A DNA stretch of 64,000 nucleotides. Source: Buddleja alternifolia (lineage: Eukaryota; Streptophyta; Magnoliopsida; Lamiales; Scrophulariaceae). Location: NCBI GenBank assembly GCA_019426215.1, contig CM033405.1:30348199-30412198 (forward strand). The letters are read 5' to 3'. Position numbers and translations under genes: made by a program. Shown here piece after piece: positions 33,867-45,630 of this stretch. Numbering within the stretch: position 1 is the stretch's first letter; every line of letters begins with the position of its first letter. The notes beneath the pieces were generated by a model. That model was not told the origin of the DNA and searched no databases. It saw only the letters and a list, made by a program, of their open reading frames with translations.

Positions 33867-34871
33867 TTATACCTGGTGACCAACATCCCAAATGATTTTA
33901 TCTTCAGGAGAGTTGAATACATGATGAAGTGAAACAGTAAGCTCTGCCACACCTAAGCTTGAACTTAAATGTCCTCCAGTTTTCGACACCTTGAACACTA
34001 TATCTTCCCTTAATTCATCAGCCAATCTTTCTAGTTCCTATATATGTATATACAAGGAATATTAATTATTATTAAATCCCAGAATGTTCAAAATAACACA
34101 ATTAGATTATTTTGGATCAAGATTTTAATTACCTGAATGGAAAGATTTTTCATGTGAATGGGATAGTTAATAGTATCCAATAATGGAGTGGAAGGCTTTT
34201 CTCCTGTAAATTTGAGTGCTTTTGTAGTCTGATTCTGTGTCTTCACAATTACATCATTTTTCTCAGTACTGATATTATTCTCATGTTGAGCAGCTGATGT
34301 TATCCCAGAAAACTGAAATGGAAAAATGATACAAGCAATTAATATTTTTTATAGGTTAAATAAGAATAATTAGGCTGAAAGACAAACCAAACCAAACTAC
34401 TCGATACTCGACTCGAGATTGTTCTGTAAAAGCTCGTTTGAACTCGGTTAGTTAACATATCAAACTAAGCTTGAACAACCTTTTTTGTGTTCGATAAGTT
34501 TGAAGGTTGACTCGAGCTCGACTCGATTAGTAAAAAATGATAAAATATGTGCAAAAAAATCAAGCTATTAGAGCTCGATTTGTGTTCTGGTCTATCAAAG
34601 CTGATTTGAGCTTCACTCAGTTAACAATCAAACCAAGCTACAATAAAAATTCCAAAGCTCGATAATAACGTAAATAAGTTTGAAAAACAACAACTTGTTC
34701 GACTCTGACTCGACTCGTGTACATCCCTAAGAATAATAAAGTATTAATCAAATCATGAACCTTTTGCTTCTGGCTTGGAAGAGTGGTAATGGAAGATGAT
34801 AACCAGCTTGGAGTGTCATGAGAATTAAGCAATGAGAAGAAACTATTTCTGATAACTCCACAAGAAGCCAT
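27294..34871 (-). CDS. DXS2: 1-deoxy-D-xylulose-5-phosphate synthase, type 2
   Basis: This plastid enzyme condenses pyruvate with glyceraldehyde-3-phosphate, the first step of the MEP isoprenoid pathway. Ten exons, all GT..AG: 34871-34761, 34312-34133, 34037-33873, 33065-32915, 31819-31548, 30000-29727, 29114-28807, 28574-28293, 28200-27916 and 27446-27294. The joined frame is 726 codons plus TGA with no interruption. Residues 1 to about 60 are Ser/Thr-rich, as in a transit peptide. Key sites are His120 ([10 protein letters not shown]), the thiamine-diphosphate motif GDGAMTAG (222-229) to NDN (250-252), Glu455 (GIAEQH) and [15 protein letters not shown] (504-518). [15 protein letters not shown] and ARDLLGKNN are of the type-2 clade, linked to specialised terpenoids and apocarotenoids; type 1 differs there. 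Introns carry transposon debris, microsatellites and a triplicated segment. Confidence 0.96.
29201..29728 (-). repeat. Triplicated ~183-bp segment in DXS intron 6
   Basis: Three direct copies (about 29201-29363, 29364-29549 and 29550-29728) share TGACTCCGTCCCT, with spacings of 183 and 182 bp, plus GGAACC-GAAGACTAAG and TTTTATA-GT-ATTC blocks. The last copy ends on the exon 6 splice donor (minus-strand GGTATGCATACC). The other two end in donor-like GGTACTGAATACC and GATACTACATACCC. All copies lie inside the intron apart from the terminal base or two. Confidence 0.85.
32451..32488. repeat. (AT)n microsatellite in DXS intron 4
   Basis: Perfect run of 19 AT units. A related TA-rich tract lies next to the exon 3 donor at 33837-33866. 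Either may be polymorphic. Confidence 0.95.
34370..34735. repeat. Dispersed repeat fragment in DXS intron 1
   Basis: Rich in GACTCGA/TCGAGT words, with GACTCGACTCGTGTACATCCCT near 34705-34727. This is a layout familiar from short plant inverted-repeat elements with a GGGATGTACA end. The left end is not clear. Confidence 0.45.
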
Positions 34872-34980
34872 CTCTCTCTCTCTACCAAAAAGAATTGTGA
34901 TGAGGGAGAGGCTTGAGAGTTGAAAGTTTTTGTGAAGAAGCAAATGCTGTGCTTGTAGTGAGAAGTTAGATAATTGGACC

Positions 34981-34991
34981 CTTTTTTATAG
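34981..34991 (-). promoter_or_regulatory. TATA box of the DXS gene
   Basis: CTATAAAAAAG on the minus strand, about 110 bp before the start codon at 34871. This would put transcription start near 34950 with an about 80-base leader. The leader next to the ATG has a (GA)n tract (34872-34882). Confidence 0.65.
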
Positions 34992-37006
34992 CTAAGATTT
35001 CATGCATGACATAGTAAATTTAAAAAGTAAAGAGTAAAGACTAAAGATGTGTGGTCTTATTCAGATTGTGAAGGATTGGCCATAAAAATACAAAAATGTC
35101 AAAATAATTAATGTGGTCAAAGTAGATAATCAGTATATAATTAAGGGCTAATCAGATTTACTACAAAGCGCCCACCAAGTATGATATACATGCATTTTTA
35201 GCAATGTCATATATTTGTCAAATGTCAAACGCCCGCCAATGACCCTTAGGAAATCTTTGGTTCAAGTCATTGGTTCATTATTAAATAATTGTTAGTTAGT
35301 GTTGATGATCAATGTTACGATGAAATACCGCGAATAATTTTATATTCGATTGAGTTCGATAGAGATCGTTCATTCATAATTCGATATGATAATAGTGGAT
35401 GGTGAAAATCACTCCAAGTACTCATGACTTGATTATGGAAAATCATCATTACCGATTTACTGACCCCAATAATATGTGGTATAATCAGTTTTACTTTCAA
35501 AAAAATGTTAGAAAATATCTAGAGTGGTTGAGTGATCAAGGGATCAAATTTCTCTGCATGGCATTTGTACACGAGACTTGATCCCTAGCTAAAAATTGAA
35601 GTGATTCTTAGTTAATATTGCATTCCTAATTTCTCTATAATAAAAGATTATATTTGCATATAATGAACAATATTAAATTAAATAATTATGATTATGGTTT
35701 GATTGGATTCCTCTCGAAAAGAGCTTCGATTTGGTATCTTGTGGACACCGTAATTCCAAGCAGATCTCAACAGCAAAATTTCACTTGTTTTTTACTTTTC
35801 TTCCTTCGAACCTATCAAAAAATGTCCAGCTTCTTGTTCTACATCATAAACCCAAGATTCATGCTATAAATTATAAAATCTCACGTTTGTTATTGGTTGG
35901 ATCAGAATCTATTGTTTTGTTGTAAGAAATCAAAGTTTGGCTTGTAATGGTTAGACATCGACACAACACACACCATAACTTAAACGCACGCGACGTGAAT
36001 GGGCAATTGTTTAATATTTGCACATACACATACAAATACGTTTATATACATGAATATATATAACATATATATATATATATATATAACATAATTTTGTTTA
36101 TTCTATAATCACAAGTATTCCTAGTGAATGGTGGATGCTGCGTACTGAAAATGTTTTAGAGCACGATGTGCTCGTGTATTTTCATCATCTAGGAAAATAA
36201 TATATATATATATATATATATATATGTATAGATATATATACGCGCACACACACTACCATTTATATATTATCATTTTCCACCTCCCATTACTTTGGAAAAT
36301 ATTGGATTAGAGATTTTAAACCTATAGATTTCAAATTCCACAAAAAATTTATTCGAGTTTGTTTGGATGATTTCTTGTCATGAATTTCAAATCTTTTGGT
36401 GCTCATTTAAACTATGGTAGATTTTAATTGATATCAATTAAGCTGATATAATTTGAAATTCTTCCTCCAAATTAACTCCTCAAATCCAAATCCCTCTATC
36501 AAAAACATTCTTAATGTAATTGATGTAGGTAAGTTTTGCATCATAAGACTTTAAGGTCTATTACATGATTTTTCCGGTTAATTTCCTAGCCATGCAAAAG
36601 AATAGATGTCAAAAGACACGCCGAGGATTTTTTCGGCATTCGCCCTTTGACGCTCAAGTCCAAAAAGATATATATAAGAAAGAGCATATCAAGTATTAGT
36701 GAATGCCATCTCTCCCCTTCAAACCCCAATGATAAAGGGTATTTATAAATTCCAATGGCAGATGATAAGAAACTATAGTAGCTTCTTGGACCTGACCATA
36801 GCTCAATCATCTAATATAGTAATAATTCAACCTAATAAAGGTAAAAATCGACTCAAATGGTCTAATTCTGATCTGAACATATGTCAAACTCATAAATTTT
36901 TACAGCTCGAGGTGGGCCCAAATGTGTGTAGCATTGCTATTAATACTATCTATACTATTAGGTCTCGTTCGATTGATGTGATTATGTGGGGTATGATTAT
37001 TTATCT
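34992..37006. other. DXS upstream region, no gene
   Basis: AT-rich, with (TA)n runs at 36067-36085 and 36200-36226. At about 36600-36720 a stretch with ATTCGCCCTTTGACGCTCAA and GATATATATAAGA looks like LTR promoter debris, but it has no identified ends. Open frames of 60-117 codons here show no recognisable domains. Confidence 0.35.
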
Positions 37007-37420
37007 AGGTAAGTGCATTTTCGACCTCATCATATTGGTCGGAGCACTTTAGTATCTAATCAATTAATTTTTATACTTGAGTACCCCACTTTTGTAAATT
37101 ATGATATTTAAGTCCACCGGATAAATAATTTGACTTAGATTGTGCATTCGGCTACCTATATATTGCATGATATACGCACTTTGCACTCTATCCTATGACA
37201 ATTTGTGCACTAGACTACCTATTTATTGCATGATATGTGCACTTTCATGCACAATTTAAGTCATGACTAACGCACGTGACAGACTTTTCGGAGGGAATAT
37301 TCCTCGCGTATACTTAAGTGTCTTAATTTACAAAGATTGAGTACTGGAGTGTAAAAAGTAATAGATTAGGTATCAAAGTCGTTCGACTGACATAGATTGG
37401 GGTCAAAATGCATTTTACCC
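37007..37420. mobile_element. Mutator-like foldback MITE A
   Basis: 414 bp with inverted arms of about 105 bp: AGGTAAGTGCATTTTCGACC on the left and GGTCAAAATGCATTTTACCC on the right. The 9-bp flanks are TATTTATCT (36998-37006) and TATTTATAT (37421-37429), 8 of 9 identical, which is the Mutator-type duplication length. The central part contains a repeated GCATGATAT-TGCACTTT unit. It has no ORF. Confidence 0.75.
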
Positions 37421-37435
37421 TATTTATATTTTTTT

Positions 37436-38802
37436 GGGAAAATTGCACTTTACGTCCCATAACTTTGCCCGAATTCAATTTTGGTTCCACTCGTTACAAA
37501 AATATCACATTGAATCTCATAACTTACAAAAATCTCAATGTTGGTCTCAACTGTCAATTTCCATCAATTTTTAACGCCAGATGGAATGTGCCTTGCACAT
37601 GGGCCGTTAGTCAAACCTTTGACTGTGATATGCATTTGATTTGGCTCCAAAACAAGGGATTATTGCAAAAAAGCCCCCCAACTTGTAATTAGTTAAATAA
37701 TTTAACAAAAAAACATAAAATATAATACATATATATATACACACACAAAATTATATAATATTATATATATAAAAATAACAAAAAAAAAACAAAAGGTAGG
37801 TAAATGAAAAATATCTTTGACTTATTTAAAATAATTCAATTTAAAATAAATTAAAATATAAATTCTTATATATAGTAAATAAAAATAAAAATAATATATC
37901 CTAATATATTAAATTTGATATATCTTTGGAAAATAAAATAAAATAAAAAACATAGTAAAAATATTTTAATTATAATTTTAGTATTATCTAAAATATTTCA
38001 ATCATTTTTAAATTTGAAATTGGAGTTATATTAAAATTTTAAATTAGTATATTCTAGATATTATTTTAGCCTTTTTATTTAATTATTTATAAATTATCAA
38101 CAAAAAATATATAGATTAGAAATTAATTTTGTATTTCATAGAAATAAATAAATAAAAAAAAACTAAAAAAGGGAAAAAAAAGAAAAGGAAAAAAAAAGGA
38201 AATAGTTGTTCATCGTCTTCTTCCTTCAACCAACCACCGCCGAGCAAACATCCTACCATCGCCGCCGCCTTCCCCATCCCACAACCGCCGGCATCACCTT
38301 CGTCAACATTCCGCGAATCACCACTGCCTGCATCCCCTTCACAAAGCCTTCGCGAACTATCACCGCATGAATCCCGTTGTCGTCTTCTGCAACCCACCAC
38401 CGCCCTCATCTCCTTCTCAAACCACCGCCGCCGTCTTCTGCAACCCACCACCACCTGCATCCCCTTCTCGAACCATCACCGCCGTATTCTGCAACCCACC
38501 ACCACCCACATCCCGATTTCACCCCATTTCTGGTCCGGTCAGGTAGAGCTTGGAAGGGAACAAATGTCATTTACAATTTTTTTTCTTTTTTTAATTCTTT
38601 TGTATTTTCCTTTTTATTTAATTCATTTAAAAGAAATTGGCTTTTAACTAACAAACACATGCATTCTCCGTTAAAAATTGGCGGATGGGATCAACATTGA
38701 GATTTTTTGTAAGTTATAGGACTCAATGTGATATTTTTGTAACGAGTGGGACCAAAATTAAATTCGGACAAAGTTATAGGACGTAAAGTGCAATTTCCCC
38801 CC
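37436..38802. mobile_element. Non-autonomous Mutator-like element B with GC-rich cargo
   Basis: 1367 bp with inverted arms of about 130 bp starting GGGAAAATTGCACTTTACGT and ending in its complement. The flanks are TATTTTTTT (37427-37435) and TGTTTTTTT (38803-38811), 8 of 9 identical. The interior is AT-rich except for a CG-rich block at 38215-38520. That block holds about 57-bp repeats (TTCTGCAACCCACCACC recurs near 38386, 38433 and 38489), with purine-to-pyrimidine strand bias. The block encodes only low-complexity peptides on either strand. It might be captured host DNA, as in Pack-MULEs, but no source gene is recognised. Confidence 0.75.
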
Positions 38803-38811
38803 TGTTTTTTT

Positions 38812-40490
38812 GAAGAGAAAAACGGTGTTTACCCTATTTATATTGAACAATCATTCTTTCATAGGTGGCCAAATGTTAACTTATTCATCTTGAATGAGAT
38901 AATCCGAGTTGTGTATTTCTTATAAAGCCTCAAAATTAGACTTTGGTTTACTAATATTATAAATATATAGATAGAACATTGGAATTTATAGTATATTAAA
39001 AATAAAATAAAAAACCCACATTTTTCCTCTCTTATCACACACCTCACTTTTTTTATTCATTTAATTTTTATTGAAAAAATTTACTTATCAAATTGCTTTC
39101 TTTTATATTATATGACTTTCACTCAAGAAATTTTTTTCTAAAATTTTCTCTTTTTCACATGGAGTATACGAGCCCAACAATTTTTAATTTGTATAAAACC
39201 AAACCAAGTGTTTATAAGCTAATCCACTGGGAACTATTTGAGAGCTCAAGACTTTAGATAAAGTATTTGATAATTTTTTTGATAAAACTACTTATAAGCT
39301 CTTAAATTGAGGTCTCAAGAGCTTAAAAACTCATATAAATAAGTCAGCAAATTCCAACTTATTTTTATATGATTACAATCACCAAAAACATCACACAAAT
39401 AATTAATAAAAGCTTGTAAGTTCTTTAGAATAAGCTTATGCTATTGTAAGACTTAATTATATATTGTATGTATAATATTTAATTGTAATTTGAATATGAC
39501 ATTAACTTGCCCTCTCGAACATTTGATGCTCTAGTGTGAGATATTGTTCGTTTTGGCTGGCGCCGATTTTGTCTTGAAAAGGGGGCTCGATTGGAAGATG
39601 GGAGATTAGGGCTTATATGCTTCTTAAGCACACCGTCTCTATCCGATATGAGAAGGTAGGTACATGCTCATTATTAACCCCCCCCCCCCCCCTCAGACGA
39701 GGGTTTTGGCAATGGCACATGGCCTCGTTTCTACATATAACGCCAGAATGATGTGGCATACACTTGCCTTCTCGAACATCGGACGTGCAAGGTATTATTC
39801 GCGATATGATATTTTATCTCATACTTCACTTTACTTATGCGCGATATGTGTATAAAATTTTCCAACAATATAAAGTTGATACGAATCATCTTCCTAGTTT
39901 GACACCAACCCTTGTTCGTTTTGCCTTTTCTTGAGGTAACTGCCAACGAAAAATGCCGATCTCAACCTTTCCTTCATCTCTTGTCATCACTCGTACTACA
40001 AAGAATCCCGCCAACATTGAGCGCTCCAATAAATCTAGATTTATGTTGTCATCACATATCGACAAGCTCACGTTATAGGATTTTCAACGTGTTTCGGTAG
40101 AATTGCCTACTTTCAAATTCATACTAGATTTCAAATCTTTGCTTTTTCTAATCTTTGGAGAGTGATATATATTACGATGTATAAGTCATACATAGAGAGA
40201 TGAAAACTTAATACACAAGGGACTAAACCTAGTGAAAATTGACAAAATAGCCAAAGGTGCACAAAAATGCGTCTCCCTTGTGTCGCTGGTGCCACCAATG
40301 CCCCGAATCCAATGTTGCGCCAACGAGCACTCTGCTCATGACACTTGGGTGTTAGGCCTTCTACAGAAACTGCTCCGACTCTCCTTTTGTCTCTTCTGTT
40401 GGCTCTTTTTTAACATTTCGAATTTGTTTCAGATTCCACAATCACAGAGCAAATCGCATTTTTGGTCTCGTAAATGTGCACAAGTACACA
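38812..40490. other. Intergenic repeats, poly-C tract, LTR-like duplication
   Basis: TTTACCCTATTTATATT at 38828-38844 repeats 37414-37430. A 45-bp direct repeat with CTCTCGAACAT and GGTATTATTCG/GATATTGTTCG lies near 39510-39555 and 39765-39805. Between them are a 15-base C run (39678-39692) and CACACCGTCTCTATCCGATA, so this looks like a fragment of a dispersed retroelement. No protein-coding gene is seen. Confidence 0.4.
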
Positions 40491-41079
40491 TTTAGTCCAC
40501 TGCTTTATCTAAATCTCACATTGAGTCCCATAAGTTGTCAAAAGTCTGACTTTTGGTCTCTTGACCAAATTTTGTCAGAAATTAAACAATTGGTCTTTTG
40601 GCGCCCGAGTTCAGCCTTGCACGTTTTTGGAGGAATTTTTTCTCCCAAATGGACAAGTTGTTTGTGATTATGGCAAGTTGCTGTGTTACGGATTGAGTGG
40701 TCAGATTCTGATCCCGGTAGGAGGTTTCATGGCTTGGCTCCTTCGTGCAAATCTTCAACTTTTTCTTGTGATTTCGTTAGATTTAGTTGTGATTTTTGAC
40801 ATGTGAGTGCGTGGTTAGAGTTTTTTGTTAGAGAAAATTGAACGATTAGGTTTTGGAATTGAGATTTTTTGACTAATTTGTGGCTAAACATACCTAGCCT
40901 CACTCACGTGCAGCTCATGTGAACAATTTCCCGCATGTGACTATTACTAATGGACACGCACAAATTATGTGCGTGCCTCCGTTAATTTCTGACAGAATTT
41001 GGTCAAGGGACCAAAAGTGAGACTTTTGACCACTTATGAAGCTCAATATGAGATTTACATAAAGCGGTGGACTAAATGT
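40491..41079. mobile_element. Foldback element with ~95-bp inverted arms
   Basis: The left arm 40490-40585 (TTTAGTCCACTGCTTTAT, TGACTTTTGGTCTC, CCAAATTTTGTCAGAAATTA) is the reverse complement, with mismatches, of 40982-41079. There is no coding capacity. A partial relative is at 23814-23915. A target duplication was not found. Confidence 0.65.
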
Positions 41080-41139
41080 TTTGAGCTCTAACTAGCTGTG
41101 GTGGGAGAAATGTTAACCTAACACTTTTTAATAATGGCT

Positions 41140-41305
41140 AAAAGTCATGGTCTTTACAATGAACAAAATATTGAATGTTTTGGCCATGCTTGCAAATACC
41201 ACGGTCAAAGCTGTAGTAAAGTCATGGTCAATTAGTTTTAACCATGACAAAGAGACTTTTCACCATGACATATTGTCATGGGCAATAATCATTTTTTTTG
41301 TAGTG
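41140..41305 (-). mobile_element. CACTA (En/Spm-like) terminus
   Basis: On the minus strand the end reads CACTACAAAAAAAATGATTA. It is followed by subterminal CATGGT/ACCATG words (several between 41140 and 41280), the hallmark layout of CACTA elements. No matching opposite terminus or transposase is found in the window, so it is a remnant. Confidence 0.7.
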
Positions 41306-43723
41306 TCGCACACACTTACGTAACTAAAAATGAGGTTTTCCCCACAATCTTATCAGTTTGATGATGGTTATAGAATTAGGACAGTTGTTACTTCGTTTAT
41401 TATTTAAATTGATTCCTAATGGTTGATATTTCTAATGTAATTGTTGTACGTAAATTATTTTTGTTAAAAATTAGAAAATGAAAGACAGATGCATGTTCTG
41501 TTGTCCAACTCAAAATTCAATAGTTTCCGGCGACCACCACTATATTTTTATAGTAATTCAATTTTACCCGACTTCTGAGTGTGCTTATATCCATGCACGA
41601 GTCGTAGTCGTAGTCGTGTAATCGTGTAACACGAAATTCAAATCATGTCTTTATTAAATATGCTTAATATTTGACTCAAGTGCTTTTCTACTTTTTTAGT
41701 GTCATTCATTTGTGAAAGTCCATTTTTTGAACCCGTTATCGATCGTCTTGGAATTCTTCGTCATCTGCCAAAGTATTATTAACGTCTTTTTCGTTACTCT
41801 GAAATAATAATACAACATTTTGGATATTTTGAACAGTTTTTCCTCATTTTAAGAGTTTGAATGTATGCACTTGAATTTCTACTTAAATTTGGACTTTTCA
41901 GCAGAAGTATTGAATGGTCGCCTAATATAAAAGTTTAACTTGTTAGAGAAAATAAACATTTAATATTTTTTTTTTCTTTGGTAAGTAACATTTAATATTT
42001 AATATATCTAACAATGCTTTGTCATGCATAAATGTTAGTACTTTTACAAAGCCCAGTACGTGTAGCTCTTTTTCATAAATGGGCAGCGGAGATATGAATT
42101 CGTGATCTTTTAATTGGTTTGGTTCTCTCCAATACCACGTTGAATGATTATCTCATCTAAAAGTTTAAATTGTTAAACATTAATATATATATATATATAT
42201 ATATATGTGTGTATATATATATTTAAGATATATATATTAAATGTTTCTCATTTTCTTCTCACGTTAAATCAAACATGAGAAAATTCTTGAGTCGTGGGCC
42301 ACGACTCGAGACAGCAACTACTTTGAATAATTCATCCTTTCCAAAGTGACAGGGGAAGAAGAAATGAAAAGGTAAAAGGCTAGCAAATTGACAAGGGGTG
42401 GACTAATAAATTAAATATGTGTGAATCATATTTTAGGGGTTACTCAAAACATCTTAATAAAAGTTCTTAATTTTGGAACTTATGATAATATTTGAAATTT
42501 AAGATGCTCATTGTACTATTTTTTCGTTCAAAATGACTCAACAATTAGAGTTCATAAGTTTATATACTCAATTGTTTTTAGCTTTTCGAGTGAGAATTAT
42601 TTAGTTGTGTAATCTGTGTAGAAAATTTAAATCGATAACGGGTATTGTTATCAATTTTATTTTTAAAAGAAAAATTTGAATCCTCAAAAACATAAAAAAA
42701 AAAAAAAGTCTGTTAAAGATAAATAACATGTTAAATTAAATATGTATATATATATATAGTAACATTGGAACTATACAAATTATAAATTAATTCAGTCGAA
42801 AAAAAATATATGTAAAACTGAATTGATGAAGCTTAACTTAAGAACTCATGGTTGATTTAGTCGAACAAATTGTTGATGTTACCTGCTGGTTTTTTCGAGT
42901 AAAAAGTAGTGGGTTGGGTATTTTAAGTTGAAAAACATATTCATGTATATTTGGATATAATATATTTTAGCGGGTTTTTAGTAATTTTCTCAGTATTTTA
43001 TGTATGATGTGGTTTATCACCATTGATGTGATGAAGCCGTCCAATCCTCTGTAAGGTACGTATTAAGGAAATTCGAATCAAACCCTTCACTCGAAATTAT
43101 GTACATGGGTTTAGTTCAATCCAATCTAGGCTACCCAAAATCGATCGCTAGTTTTTATCAATCATATACTTAATTCATTTTTTCTATGATTAATTTTGAA
43201 TCCGAATACAAGTAAGAAGAATACAAGTGATATATAATATTATTTGTTTTGTCACAACTAGTATATAAATATCAGAAGTTTAATAATACTAAGAATTATG
43301 TATGAATTATCATTCTCGATAATTATTGATATGAAAGTTTGTATTAGAAGTTTGCTACAATTCAAGTGTCAATTATAAATATAATATCACTATACTTGTG
43401 TCATAATTGTCTAGAGCGACATCTTAGACACGATCTTGTTACTATTAATGAATATTATGGCAACACTAAAATTTGTATCACTTCATACTTAACTTTAGCA
43501 ATAATTTTGACAATATTACTATGTTTTTCTTTTTAAACGTTCCCGAATCGAATTTAAACTGGAATTTTTATGTCAAACTATACTTTTCCTCGTCCAATAT
43601 AAAATGGTGCACGTTCAGAGTAAGGCTCAATTCTTTATGCTTACACTATTTACTTGCTTTGTCTCATAGCAGAAATATGTTGTCACCTTTCTGGTTCATA
43701 GATTAGAGAATAAAGACTTTTTG
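41306..43723. other. AT-rich intergenic sequence
   Basis: No gene is recognised. It has a (TA)n tract at 42184-42207 and a short perfect hairpin at 42289-42307 (GAGTCGTGG, G, CCACGACTC). The reading frames are short and without domains. Confidence 0.4.
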
Positions 43724-43919
43724 TATGATGCACGGATAATCCAAAATGTCATCCTGTGCAGTGTCAGACACGTGTCGTATCCGTGTCCAATTATTGAGAT
43801 AAAGGAAAAAATATGTATGAACAGTCATGAACGGTGTCTATGTACTAATTTTTTTTAATAATTGACTTGTCCCGTGTGTGTGTCGTATCCGTGTTCGTAT
43901 CCCGTATCCATGCATCATA
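43724..43919. mobile_element. Short TIR element (MITE)
   Basis: 196 bp between TATGATGCACGGATA and its near complement TATCCATGCATCATA. The body carries repeats of GTGTCGTATCCGTG. The flanks GACTTTTTG and GCTCTTTTG agree at 7 of 9 positions, a possible eroded duplication. Non-coding. Confidence 0.6.
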
Positions 43920-44142
43920 GCTCTTTTGTTGTCAAAAATCAAAATAATAATGAAAAGTTGGCTGTCTTCATTTCTAGAACTACGATTTCAAAACAATCGC
44001 AATTATTTTTATGTAATAAATTTGACTAGTTCTGGAGTTCGTAAACCTCTTAAAAATTATCCCGAAAGAGGTTAAGATTGGATTATATTATAATAAAAAA
44101 ATGTATTTATCACAAAAATTATAGCCAAAATTTGGTAGTTCA

Positions 44143-44435
44143 TATTATGAATAATTCATTAAGTGGATGTCCATAAAACTCCAATACATAATTTAGTGGA
44201 TTCACCTACAACTCCAATATCTCATTTAGTGGATTCACCTACAATTCCATTACCTCATTTTGTAATCAATATTTGATCTTGTTTTGTGCCTATAAATAGG
44301 CTTTGCCATTGTATTGAGAAATACACCAAAATCAAAGAAAGAATTCTCTTCTTAATTCTCTAGTCTCTCTACTTTATAATATTTGTATATATTTCATAAT
44401 ATTTGGGGTTATTTCATAACACGTTATCAGCACGA
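44143..44435 (+). repeat. 5' LTR and primer site of the copia element
   Basis: LTR 44143-44421 has a TATA box at 44291-44298 (TATAAATA) and a doubled ATTTAGTGGATTCACCTACA block. The first bases are TATTATG where the 3' copy has TGTTATG. The primer site CGTTATCAGCACGA at 44422-44435 is the type shared by many copia elements. Confidence 0.92.
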
Positions 44436-44798
44436 TCCGTCTCAAGGTGTTAATCATTTTGAAATTTGGCAAAAGATATACATGGGGTACTCAACATATG
44501 ATGTAAATGTAGTGAGAAATTTTTATGAGTTATTATGAATTTGTAAAGAAAATTGATGGACAAGGTTTTCAAAACAAAGCAAGAAAAAAAGGTAAAGAAA
44601 AGGTACGTATATTTCAATATTTAACAAAAATAGAAATATGCAATAATTCTCTTGATGTTTAGAAAGAAGACATATGTATATATATGTGCATATATTTGAT
44701 TAGTATTATTCTTTTGAATAATCCTATCATGTTGAAAATATTTTAAGAAGCTGAATGATTGTTATGTTATTCATTTTATACTTTGATAATAGTATTAT

Positions 44799-45486
44799 AT
44801 GATGAATCTTGAAAAAAAACTTGACTTTGTGACTCTTGATATTACGAGGAAAAATTATTTTTCTTGGGCGTTAGATATTGAAATTCATCTTGATGCAAAT
44901 AACTATACTCCATTCCCTGAAGTGAATGTGTTGAGCAATATATAAATTCATATATGCAATAACTATACTCCATTCCCTGAAGTGAATGTGTTGAGCAATA
45001 TATAATTATTTTAATCATGAGTCCCGTCCAACTAGTTCTGCTACATTCCCTGAAGTGAAAGTAGCAGCACATAACTATTTTAATCATTAAAGAAATCATG
45101 GACGTGGACGTGGTCGTGGATATGGTTATGGAAATCGTGGTGGTTATTCAAAGAACACATCTTTCCACCAGAAGTGGAAAAATAATGAAGAGAAACATGA
45201 AAGTGGCCAAAATAGCAAATTTGTGAAAAATTTATGCTATCGTTGTGGTGGTAAAGGTCATTAGTCATGTACCTGTCGTACACCAAAGCATCTTGTTGAC
45301 CTTTACCAAGAATCGCTAAAAAGTAAAAGAAAGAAAATAGAAACAAATTTTGCTCTTGAAGAAGGCGATTCTGATCATGGCCGATTTTGATGACACTCAT
45401 TTAGATGTTGCTGATTTCTTTGATGATCCTAATGAAAAAATTGATCACTTGATTGGAGATGGAAGTGTTCAAAAACAAATTTGTTA
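44799..45486 (+). pseudogene. Copia gag remnant with zinc knuckle
   Basis: The ATG at 44799 opens a frame reading LDFVTLDITRKNYFSWALDI, the copia gag start. After about 35 codons it enters two 60-bp direct copies (44901-44944 matches 44961-45004) and stops. Most of gag is deleted. A zinc knuckle CYRCGGKGH-SCTC follows near 45236-45275, with a stop where the glutamine or another residue before SC would be, then CRTPKHLVDLYQ. Not translatable. Confidence 0.8.
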
Positions 45487-45630
45487 AGTTTTAATTCTAG
45501 TAATTTATAAATAAATATTTAAGTATGTTGTTTTAAAGTTCAATAAATGAATTTATTCATAAGATTATCGTTTCTTATATTAAATAATATTGTTTGATAT
45601 TGATTTTTTTTTTTTATGTTTCAATAAAGA

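Noticed and set aside
38116..38700. Arginine/cysteine-rich or histidine/proline-rich ORFs
   Set aside because: By-products of a low-complexity CG-rich repeat inside a non-autonomous Mutator-like element.
42289..42307. Perfect hairpin GAGTCGTGG-G-CCACGACTC as a terminator or regulatory site
   Set aside because: Isolated in gene-free AT-rich DNA; 9-bp palindromes arise by chance in 64 kb and nothing adjacent supports a role.
45080..45400. Minus-strand 106-codon ORF
   Set aside because: Antisense shadow of the copia gag zinc-knuckle region.
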